The position numbers and the translations under genes are program-made. A DNA stretch of 64,000 nt, from assembly GCA_017480325.1 (NCBI GenBank), contig JAFVAY010000017.1, positions 83,554 through 147,553 of the forward strand, written 5' to 3'. The notes below the pieces were generated by a model. The model saw nothing but the letters and a program-made list of their open reading frames with translations, was not told the origin of the DNA and ran no database searches. This stretch comes from Clostridiales bacterium (lineage in GTDB: Bacteria; Bacillota; Clostridia; Saccharofermentanales; Saccharofermentanaceae). This document shows positions 27,247 to 36,137 of this stretch, one piece after another. Every line of letters starts with the position of its first letter. The first letter of the stretch is position 1.

Positions 27247-28443
27247 ATGAGTCATCTCACCAGAAATATTAAAAGAGTAATGACATATATAAGGTCAGCC
27301 AGTAATCTGTCCGGGACGGATGCTTGCCTTGTATCGGAATTCGGGTTTGGGCCGGGTTCTGTCTGTCTGGTCTCCGGGAATATCAGTCCGAAGATCACGG
27401 ATAATCTTATATCATCGGGAGTTTCTGTCAGGCAAGAAGATATTACCGTCGAAGGTATCAGGGCTTCGGCTGAAGCGCTGGAGCCGGGCTCGGCTGTAAT
27501 AGTGCCGATCAGCGGGAAATCGCTGGAAGAACTGAGGGCCTTTAAAGACAGCGTCGGAATGAACGGGTATTTATATATTCCGTATCCTAATTCTTCTAGT
27601 GTAGTTCAGCTTTTCGAGATAGGGAGCATGCCATCGCATGACGAGCTTAGAAATCCGGTCCCCCATGAGAAGCAGCTGTCTGATAAGGACTGCAGACTTT
27701 TGGTGTTCTATAAAGAGGAGCCTGGCTATATTATTCGAAGTGTGAAGTTTAATATGCAAAGAGCGCCCGAATTCAGGGTGAACACTCTTATCATGACCTG
27801 TCCTGAGGGGGTCAAGGTCATTAAGAAGGCGGGTTGCGAGGAGGCGAAGGCTCATATCAACAGGATAATTGCCAATAAGGAGTTGATGTCGAATGCATAT
27901 AGTACGGTCAATGTGGCCGAATGTATCCTTAATGACAAGGGAGCTTTGGATGTACAGTTTGTTGACGGAGACGGGCTTCTCGTCGGAACAGATCTCGTGA
28001 ACGACACGCTGGAGAAGATAAGGGATGATATCGAGAGAGTATTTGACGTGATACTTGATTATAAGGGGGAGCCGTCAGACTTCATAGAGACGGAGCAGTT
28101 TAGAAGAAACTTCCCGGGTATTCATCCCGACCCTTCACAGAAATGCTTCCCTGCTGTCAATCTTGATTCCAATATCGATAACTTCAGAAGAGTGGGAGAT
28201 AAGGTAATTTGTTATGATTATGAGTGGGCCGTGGATTTTCCCATTCCGATAAAATATGTAAAGTTCAGAGCGCTTCATTTCTTCTACCGGAATAACATTG
28301 AGGCGCTTTCCGGAAGGTTCGGGAGGATAGAGTTTATAAAGCTGTTCGGCTTTGACAATGATGAGATCAGGGTGTTCTGGGCGATGGAGCTTTGCTTTCA
28401 GCATTATGTGGAAGGCTTGGGAAGCAAGGGAAGCAGGTTTTGA
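27247..28443 (+). CDS. Kinase-like protein of the surface-polysaccharide locus (paralogue 1)
   Basis: A 398-residue soluble protein, clearly paralogous to the protein at 43928-45037. Shared blocks are the N-terminal GF(G/K)P region with a Rossmann-like strand pattern, L(I/L)VFYK(E/T)EP, VKFNxQRxxxxRVNTxI, and a C-terminal block. The C-terminal block (Asn305 to Trp327) reads NLDSNIDNF then CYDYEW. This resembles the catalytic loop and DxEW motif of aminoglycoside-phosphotransferase-like kinases, including those attached to glycan-modifying enzymes such as WbdD. The position aligned with the catalytic Asp is Asn309 here, while Asp324 of the metal-binding motif is kept. The role in glycan modification is inference. 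Confidence 0.55.
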   Translation: MSHLTRNIKRVMTYIRSASNLSGTDACLVSEFGFGPGSVCLVSGNISPKITDNLISSGVSVRQEDITVEGIRASAEALEPGSAVIVPISGKSLEELRAFKDSVGMNGYLYIPYPNSSSVVQLFEIGSMPSHDELRNPVPHEKQLSDKDCRLLVFYKEEPGYIIRSVKFNMQRAPEFRVNTLIMTCPEGVKVIKKAGCEEAKAHINRIIANKELMSNAYSTVNVAECILNDKGALDVQFVDGDGLLVGTDLVNDTLEKIRDDIERVFDVILDYKGEPSDFIETEQFRRNFPGIHPDPSQKCFPAVNLDSNIDNFRRVGDKVICYDYEWAVDFPIPIKYVKFRALHFFYRNNIEALSGRFGRIEFIKLFGFDNDEIRVFWAMELCFQHYVEGLGSKGSRF

Positions 28444-28447
28444 TTAT

Positions 28448-29446
28448 ATGATGGGTGAACTCGTTACGATAATAGTTCCGGTGTATAACGGCGCGGCATT
28501 TCTTCCGGACAGTGTCGGGAGTGTGTATGCGCAGGATTATTCTCCCATCGAGCTTATCCTTATTAATGACGGCTCCGAGGACGAGTCTCTTAGTGTTCTT
28601 CAGGATCTGGCGGGCAAGGCACCGGAGGGCGTCAGTGTCCGCATCATAGATCAGGAGAATGAGGGTATCTGCGCTGCGCGTAACAGAGGTCTTGAGGCTG
28701 CAACAGGGGCGTATATCGCTTTCCTGGATCAGGATGATTCACTCCCTAAGTCTTACGTATCGACGCTGGTTGGGCATATGGGAGAAGACGATCAGATCGT
28801 TATCGGGGGCACCGTCGATAACAGAGTTGATGAGAACAGAAGATCAGATCGTGACCTTGATCCCGATTCCGAGTGGTCGATGTACAGAAACACCGCCCCC
28901 TGGGGGAGAATCTATAGGAAAGATATCATCGATGATAACGGTATCAGGTTCGAGAAGGTTAAGATCAGTGAGGATCTGTATTTCAACTTCCTGTATCTGA
29001 GCTGTTGCCAAAAGGGAAAAGTGAAGATCATCCCCCAGTCAGGATACGAATGGGCGATAAGAGGTGAGTCGGAATCCCACGCGAATATGAGCCGTATACA
29101 GAAGGACAGAGATGTTACTTCGGTCCTGTCCAAGCTTATCAGGAATATGAAGAAGATAGATAACGAGAGTGCTCTGCGTGAAGATCTGTTCGAATATATG
29201 GTGATCAAGCATATCGTGTGGTATCTGCTGTTCGTCTCTAAGGGGGCGTCAGGATCGGAAATAGAACAGGTTTACAGGGATTGCATGGACTGGCTTAAGA
29301 CAAGCTTCCCCGACTATCGAAGGAATTCTCAGCTTAAGCTCGGTAAGCCCGTCGGGGAGAAATGGAAGATACGTTTCATTGTCCGAAGTGCCGTAAGAAT
29401 GGATAAAATGGGCATCCTTCTACCGTTCCTTAAGCTACGGGCTTAG
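28448..29446 (+). CDS. Family 2 glycosyltransferase
   Basis: A 332-residue GT-A enzyme. VTIIVPVYNGAAFLPDSVGS, LINDGSEDES, NRGLEAATGAYIAFLDQDD and the later KISEDLYFNFLYL are the standard GT2 blocks; the DQD provides the metal-binding aspartates. The start at 28448 (ATGATG) lies four bases after the stop of the kinase-like gene, so the two are probably co-transcribed. A long upstream extension of the frame overlaps that gene and is not used. The acceptor is unknown. Confidence 0.85.
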   Translation: MMGELVTIIVPVYNGAAFLPDSVGSVYAQDYSPIELILINDGSEDESLSVLQDLAGKAPEGVSVRIIDQENEGICAARNRGLEAATGAYIAFLDQDDSLPKSYVSTLVGHMGEDDQIVIGGTVDNRVDENRRSDRDLDPDSEWSMYRNTAPWGRIYRKDIIDDNGIRFEKVKISEDLYFNFLYLSCCQKGKVKIIPQSGYEWAIRGESESHANMSRIQKDRDVTSVLSKLIRNMKKIDNESALREDLFEYMVIKHIVWYLLFVSKGASGSEIEQVYRDCMDWLKTSFPDYRRNSQLKLGKPVGEKWKIRFIVRSAVRMDKMGILLPFLKLRA

Positions 29447-29688
29447 AATGATTATCGAAGACAGAAGCCTGCCGGGAGGGATTTAGGTGTTTTTGCAATA
29501 AACGCACCTTAATGACAATGAAATTTGTTATTTATGACCAAAGGAGCGATTATTGTTAAAAACGAGGGCAATGGTATTATTGAATTGTGATAAGGGACGA
29601 TTGTCGTTTTTGTCACTCTCATAAAAATTTTGCCCGAACTTTTTATGTTGTTGATTAGAACAAACCGCTTACCCGAGCGGTTTGTTTT
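29447..29688 (+). other. Intergenic region with weak small-ORF signal
   Basis: A 240-bp AT-rich stretch between two convergent genes. A TTG-started frame at 29553-29624 (23 codons) has AAAGGAG eight bases upstream, the only hint of coding. The stretch ends in a strong terminator. It may hold a small RNA or small peptide gene, or simply be a long 3' UTR; the evidence does not decide. Confidence 0.25.
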
Positions 29689-29690
29689 TT
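29660..29690 (+). terminator. Rho-independent terminator
   Basis: ACAAACCGCT (29660-29669) pairs with AGCGGTTTGT (29676-29685) around a 6-nt loop and runs into six or more T. It overlaps the stop of the convergent phosphoesterase gene and ends + strand transcription from the GT2 side. Confidence 0.9.
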
Positions 29691-30555
29691 ACGCGTAAAG
29701 CTCGATTACGTTGACCTCGGGGCGAGCGCCGATCCTTAAGGGAAGCATAACGCAGCCGAGTCCTTTGGAGATAAACACCTTGATGCCGTTAAGCTCGTGA
29801 AGTCCCGCGATCACATTCATATGCGGAAGCTCGTCATGTCTGATGTCGAACTCGAGCCCGAAGGGCGTTCTGATCTGGCCTCCGTGGATGTGCCCCGATA
29901 TCATGCAGTCGATCTTAAACGGCAGATCAGGGGGCAGATGCAGCACCAGATCCGGGTTATGCGACAGCAGTACATAGGCCTTGTAGTCGATCCCGGCCTG
30001 AGGCGTCGGCGGCACTGCCCATACACGCTCCTTGCGCCCCGAATCCGGCACACCGGCCACCGCGATATACCGGCCGTCGCGTCTTGACTTAAGATACTTG
30101 ATACATCCGTCCATGTTATCGAAAACAAAGCACCCCAGCTCATCCGGGGGCACTGTCGCGTCATGATTCCCCGTGACGGCCATGTAGGGGATATGAAGTC
30201 TTCTGCATTCCTCTCCGATGGCGTTAAGGTAATCAAATCCCTTGACTGCGGTCTTCTTGCCGTTGCTTATGTCTCCGCCGAATACCACGGCGTCGAGTCC
30301 GCCATTCTCGTTCTCGGCACGGATGATCTTAAGTATGCGCCTTACGGGGATTGGACAGCATTCCTTATGAAGGTCGCAGAAGTAGAATATGCGAAGGTCA
30401 GGAGTATCAGGATCCGTCACATCTGAGCTGTCAGCATTTATGATCAGCCTGTCGCGGGCGACCTTAAGACAGCATGCTTCGATCAATCCCCACCAGAGGA
30501 CGCCCAGGCCGATGCACATAATACACAAGATGATCGTAAGAAGGACAGTAGTCAT
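29689..30555 (-). CDS. Membrane-anchored metallophosphoesterase
   Basis: A 288-residue calcineurin-like phosphoesterase with one N-terminal membrane helix (about 2-24). Metal-binding motifs are in order: FCDLH (residue ~57), VFGGDISN, VTGNHDA, LLSHNP and SGHIHGGQ. This set and the layout match the YkoQ/YaeI group of membrane-associated phosphohydrolases, some of which act on lipid-linked sugars. The first motif is CDLH where DxH is usual, so the metal site is intact. The substrate is unknown. Confidence 0.87.
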   Translation of the reverse strand: MTTVLLTIILCIMCIGLGVLWWGLIEACCLKVARDRLIINADSSDVTDPDTPDLRIFYFCDLHKECCPIPVRRILKIIRAENENGGLDAVVFGGDISNGKKTAVKGFDYLNAIGEECRRLHIPYMAVTGNHDATVPPDELGCFVFDNMDGCIKYLKSRRDGRYIAVAGVPDSGRKERVWAVPPTPQAGIDYKAYVLLSHNPDLVLHLPPDLPFKIDCMISGHIHGGQIRTPFGLEFDIRHDELPHMNVIAGLHELNGIKVFISKGLGCVMLPLRIGARPEVNVIELYA

Positions 30556-30651
30556 TTTAAGCAGTCATTTTCTTCTTTATATTATAATAAGTTTATTATA
30601 TAATACGTTTTAAATCGCAACAAAATTTGTCGATAAGGGAGGTTATATTAT

Positions 30652-30894
30652 ATGCCTAAGACAGAGATCAAGTATGAGATTATAAAGAACATCGGAACAC
30701 TGGCTACCAATAAGTCAGGCTGGAAGAGAGAGGCTAATATCGTTAAGTGGAACGACGGTAAGGCTAAGCTTGACATCAGAGATTGGGGCCCTGACCACGA
30801 GAAGGTCGGCAAGGGTATTTCCCTTAACAGCGAAGAGGTAGCTATCCTTAAGGAGCTGCTCGAGGACTTCGATCCCGCTGATACAGAGGCTTGA
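30652..30894 (+). CDS. YdbC family PC4/p15-like nucleic-acid-binding protein
   Basis: An 80-residue protein matching the bacterial YdbC group of the PC4 transcriptional coactivator fold, which binds single-stranded DNA. Typical segments are VKWNDGKAKLDIRDWGPDHEKVGKGISL and EVAILKELLEDF; several Trp, Lys and Arg residues line the presumed binding face. An AGGGAGG ribosome site precedes the ATG. A possible promoter (TTTATA, 17 nt, TATAAT) lies about 50 bp upstream. Confidence 0.85.
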   Translation: MPKTEIKYEIIKNIGTLATNKSGWKREANIVKWNDGKAKLDIRDWGPDHEKVGKGISLNSEEVAILKELLEDFDPADTEA

Positions 30895-30897
30895 TAA

Positions 30898-31533
30898 TTG
30901 AGAAGTGAGGAACGCGCCGGTATAGTGGCGGCGGTTCTTCTGCTGCTGTGGGGAACGATACTTACCTTTCCTCTCCATGAGTTTACTGTTTTTATTGAAG
31001 GCGCCGTGAGTGCCGCATCAGGCGGTGTTCTCAGATCGGCGCCTTTGATCGTTGTATCGATAATAAAGATAGCAGCTCTTGCGGCGTTAGAGGTACTGCT
31101 TCTGCTCCTGTCAAGGACAGGATTCGCCTATTATATCCCTGTATGTGCTCAGGTCTTGACCGCTTCGGCATTCATACTACACTGTATAAGGACCCGATCC
31201 TTCGACGGCAAGACAGGGATAGTGCTGGGACTGGTGCTGGCAGTTACGGCCGTAATTTATCTTCTCAGGGCTCAGAGGGTGCTTCTGTGGGCGGGTGATC
31301 TGTTTATATATGCCATCAGTCTGCACCTCATCACATCGCTTATCGCGGCACCTCTGGCAGCGACATACCCTACTATGAATAAGCTTCTTTACATCAACAG
31401 CTATCACGATACGGATCTCTCGGGGCCGTTCGCGGGTTTTCTGACTCTGCCCGCCTTCGTCTGGGGATTATTCTTCACGATCCTCCTGACGCTTCCCGTG
31501 ATCTACTATTCCTTCTCCAGGAAAAAAGCTTGA
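30898..31533 (+). CDS. Multi-pass membrane protein of unknown function
   Basis: A 211-residue protein with about five or six hydrophobic segments (around residues 8-25, 45-68, 72-92, 102-122, 126-150 and 178-205). I recognise no family. The open frame starts with TTG at 30898, four bases after the ydbC stop; no ATG is available before the first helix, so the start is uncertain. It lies upstream of ligA and is probably in the same transcript. Confidence 0.6.
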   Translation: MRSEERAGIVAAVLLLLWGTILTFPLHEFTVFIEGAVSAASGGVLRSAPLIVVSIIKIAALAALEVLLLLLSRTGFAYYIPVCAQVLTASAFILHCIRTRSFDGKTGIVLGLVLAVTAVIYLLRAQRVLLWAGDLFIYAISLHLITSLIAAPLAATYPTMNKLLYINSYHDTDLSGPFAGFLTLPAFVWGLFFTILLTLPVIYYSFSRKKA

Positions 31534-31544
31534 TCGGAGTGTGA

Positions 31545-33601
<2,057 letters not shown>

Positions 33602-33602
<1 letters not shown>

Positions 33603-34186
33603 TGGATCCGATAGCGGACAAGGCCGGGATCAGACAGATGATCCGCGCAAGAAGAGGTCAGATATCGTCGGATGAGTTAAGGCTTATGGACGAGGAGCTG
33701 GTGCTTTGCTTCAAGGAGAGGATGGAGCAGGAGAAGAAGCTTATGAATGTATTTAAGAAAGCCTCGGTAATAGCTGTTTATAAGGCCGTAGGAGGAGAAT
33801 TGCCCTGCGATGCCCTGGCGTCCTTCTTCAGGCAGGAGGGCAAGAGGACTGTATATCCCAGAGTTAAGAAGAATAATATGAGCTTCTGCGAGATAAGCGA
33901 TCCCGATTGGGAATTAATACCCGGAAGCTTTGGTATCCCCGAGCCTCGCACCGAGGCGACGGCGGTTGATGATGAAGAGATAGACATTGTCATAATGCCG
34001 GGGATAGCCTTCGATATGGATGGAGGAAGAGTAGGACAGGGGAAGGGCTTCTACGACAGGTGGCTCGCGAAGCTTCCTTCTGACAGCAGACCGCTTCTTA
34101 TAGGTGTGTGCATGGATTTCCAGCTCTTCCCGAAGGTCCCCACTTGCACTACCGATATTCCTGTTGATATGATATTGTGCTTGTGA
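33602..34186 (+). CDS. 5-formyltetrahydrofolate cyclo-ligase
   Basis: A 194-residue cytosolic enzyme converting 5-formyl-THF to 5,10-methenyl-THF with ATP. The family signature is GRVGQGKGFYDRWL near residue 145. The N-terminus has the expected Arg-rich helix (IRQMIRARRGQ) and the centre has YPRVKKN and PGSFGIPEP. The start overlaps the ligA stop by one base, so it is translationally coupled. Confidence 0.93.
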
Positions 34187-34195
34187 GGTAAGTAA

Positions 34196-34648
34196 GTGAG
34201 ATATTATATCGCGAATCTGGCCGTACACGTCGTAGTGATGCTGGCTCTCATAGTGATTATAATCGTCTTCTCCGACAGGAATCGGAAGAGGAAGACTAAG
34301 CATGCCATAACTTACTTCGTTCCGACAGTAGCGGCTGTCATAGCAGCCTTCTATCTGTTCAAGATAACGGGCCCGAGACTTCTGGATCTGTCAGACGTGG
34401 CGACCCAGAATTACTATTCCTATACCGGACAGATCGAGGAGATATCGCCTCTTAATAATTCCTTCCTTATCGACGGGGACAGATACTACATCAATCCATT
34501 AAGAGATCTTCCGGAGGCGGGAGAGAAGGTAAGGATCCGTTACACCAGATACAGCAATTACGTTATCTCCGTTGAAGCCGTGGATGAGCTTGATATCAAC
34601 GGCGTAATTAACGAGCAGATGGAGACTGCGGTAGATATTCCGGACTGA
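34196..34648 (+). CDS. Small membrane protein of unknown function
   Basis: A 150-residue protein with two membrane helices (about 4-24 and 38-57) separated by a positive loop (RNRKRKTKH). A beta-rich soluble domain of about 80 residues follows and looks OB-like (YSYTGQIEEI, SFLIDGDRYYI, GEKVRIRYTRYSNYVISVE). No recognised family. The GTG start lies ten bases after the previous stop with GGTAAG nearby. Confidence 0.55.
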   Translation: MRYYIANLAVHVVVMLALIVIIIVFSDRNRKRKTKHAITYFVPTVAAVIAAFYLFKITGPRLLDLSDVATQNYYSYTGQIEEISPLNNSFLIDGDRYYINPLRDLPEAGEKVRIRYTRYSNYVISVEAVDELDINGVINEQMETAVDIPD

Positions 34649-34703
34649 TATTCCGGGTTAAGGGCTCAAACCCAGTAATTTCAGCAAATTTTTGTGTCAG
34701 ACC

Positions 34704-34740
34704 CCCTCTATATTCCCAACTTTTCCGGAAGAGGGATTTT
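34704..34740 (+). terminator. Possible terminator before the Spo0A-C-like gene
   Basis: CCCTCT (34704-34709) pairs with AGAGGG (34730-34735) across a 20-nt loop, followed by ATTTT. The long loop makes this a weak candidate. Confidence 0.35.
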
Positions 34741-34811
34741 GCTCTTGCATTTTGGACCTCGGCGAGGGCAGAATATGTATGGGATTATTAACCTTACGGG
34801 GGATAGATATT

Positions 34812-35378
34812 ATGGCAGATAACAGCAGCAGGCGCGGTGCCGAGACCGGCATCTATGTCGTGTGTAATGACAACGATCTTCTTAAGCGAATCAACAGGAT
34901 GCTTCGGGGCAGAGGAGTCATAGGGGTATCGGATGCGGAAGGGAAGTTCCACTATCTTGTGGATGGAAGAGGGAATCTGGGGAATGCTTTGACTCAGGTC
35001 ATCGGTCTGATGGAGGGCTCTGCCGACCATCTTGCCACCGAGGTTCCGAATAATCTTGTGGGCTCGATCCTAAGATCGGTGCTTATAGCCTACGACTTTG
35101 ATATGAAGCTTATAGGAACAGGAGCGATCTTCGAGATCGTAAGGCGAATGGTGATCTACAGTGACGATTACTTCAGAGGGGTAAAGGATCTGTATTCCAT
35201 CGCCGGGAATACCCTGCACATGTCCTATGCTCAGATCGAGAGGGACGTTCGCTACGCGGTCAAGAGAAGCAGCCTCGGCAGGCAGGGAGTCAAGACCTCT
35301 GTAATACTGAGGACCCTTGCCGATGAGGTGTTCGACAGACTGGAGCGTATCGAGCATATCAAAAGGCAGCCCGCTTAG
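34812..35378 (+). CDS. Spo0A C-terminal domain-like DNA-binding protein
   Basis: A 188-residue protein. Residues about 85-178 follow the Spo0A-C (sporulation initiation factor) fold. KLIGTGAIFEIVRRMVIY matches the first helices, DLYSIAGNTLHMSYAQIERD the recognition region, and RYAVKRSS the end. No phospho-acceptor receiver domain is present; the N-terminal ~75 residues are short and lack the Asp pocket. I start at the ATG at 34812, preceded by GGGGGA; the frame extends upstream but no ribosome site supports it. It may bind 0A-like boxes without phosphorylation control, which is inference. Confidence 0.6.
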   Translation: MADNSSRRGAETGIYVVCNDNDLLKRINRMLRGRGVIGVSDAEGKFHYLVDGRGNLGNALTQVIGLMEGSADHLATEVPNNLVGSILRSVLIAYDFDMKLIGTGAIFEIVRRMVIYSDDYFRGVKDLYSIAGNTLHMSYAQIERDVRYAVKRSSLGRQGVKTSVILRTLADEVFDRLERIEHIKRQPA

Positions 35379-35417
35379 GACTGCCTTCTTATAGATCATA
35401 ATTGGATCAGGATAAGA

Positions 35418-35699
35418 TTACTTCTTCTTGTTAACCTTGTCCTTGAGCTCCTTACCAGCCTTGAATGCGGGAGCCTTAGAAGCCTTGATCTTGATTGTCT
35501 CGCCTGTAGCAGGATTACGGCCCTCACGAGCAGCTCTCTTCTTAACCTCGAATGTACCGAAGCCGACGAGTGTAACCTTATCACCCTTAGCGAGTGCAGT
35601 CTCGATGGACTCGATAGTAGCCTTCAAAGCAGCCTCAGCGTCCTTCTTGGAAAGGTCAGCCTTCTTAGCAATAGCTTCAACCAATTCTGTCTTATTCAT
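35418..35699 (-). CDS. hup: HU family nucleoid DNA-binding protein
   Basis: A 93-residue histone-like protein that bends and compacts DNA. It begins [20 protein letters not shown]. The HU signature [18 protein letters not shown] lies at about residues 46-63, including the Pro that intercalates. The C-terminal KVNKKK is slightly longer than usual. AGGAGG precedes the ATG. The codon use is strongly biased, as expected for an abundant protein. Confidence 0.97.
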   Translation of the reverse strand: MNKTELVEAIAKKADLSKKDAEAALKATIESIETALAKGDKVTLVGFGTFEVKKRAAREGRNPATGETIKIKASKAPAFKAGKELKDKVNKKK

Positions 35700-35717
35700 T
35701 GTGTATGCCTCCTGTAA

Positions 35718-35732
35718 GCCTATTTCTTAGGC
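35718..35732 (-). promoter_or_regulatory. Short hairpin in the hup leader
   Basis: GCCTA and TAGGC (35718-35722, 35728-35732) form a 5-bp stem with a 5-nt loop, five bases from the AGGAGG site of hup in the mRNA. It could affect initiation. Confidence 0.3.
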
Positions 35733-35745
35733 AATTTGCAAATTA

Positions 35746-35774
35746 ATTATCTACTGAAACCCCAATAAAGTCAA
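35746..35774 (-). promoter_or_regulatory. Sigma-A promoter of hup
   Basis: Read on the minus strand: TTGACT (35774-35769), a 17-nt spacer, then GATAAT (35751-35746), about 50 bp before the hup ATG. Confidence 0.75.
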
Positions 35775-35896
35775 GCCTTTTTGCCATTTTTGAAACTGCT
35801 TCAAAGCACTTATTTTATTGATTGTAAAAACTATCCTACAGTAGTATTCTTTATGTCGGATTTAATTTGAAATGATTCTAAAAAGGAGGCCATAAA

Positions 35897-36127
35897 ATGA
35901 CCGTTACAAAGGACACTATAATCGGGGATCTGGTCATGGCCGATCAGAATATCGCACCCCTTCTCATGAGCATGGGGCTTCACTGCTTAGGCTGCGTCAT
36001 GGCAACAGGTGAGACCATCGAAGAGGCATGCATGGTTCACGGCATCGACGCGGATGAATTCGTGAATGAGGTGAATAACTTCTTTAAGGAGAATCCCGTT
36101 CCGAAGGAGCCGGAAGCGGAGTTCTGA
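35897..36127 (+). CDS. DUF1858 domain protein
   Basis: A 76-residue protein made almost entirely of the DUF1858 domain, small helical units often linked to hybrid-cluster or disulfide chemistry in anaerobes. IGDLVMADQNIAPLLMSMGLHCLGC holds the diagnostic CxxC-like Cys pair region (HCLGC), and TIEEACMVHGID follows. The Asp/Glu-rich tail is EPEAEF. A strong AAAGGAGG precedes the ATG. A redox role is family inference. Confidence 0.85.
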   Translation: MTVTKDTIIGDLVMADQNIAPLLMSMGLHCLGCVMATGETIEEACMVHGIDADEFVNEVNNFFKENPVPKEPEAEF

Positions 36128-36137
36128 GAATATAACG

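Noticed and set aside
24986..29446. Complete capsule or O-antigen-like gene cluster
   Set aside because: Only two glycosyltransferases, a flippase and a kinase-like protein are present; no polymerase, priming transferase or sugar-nucleotide genes are visible, so it is at most a small locus.
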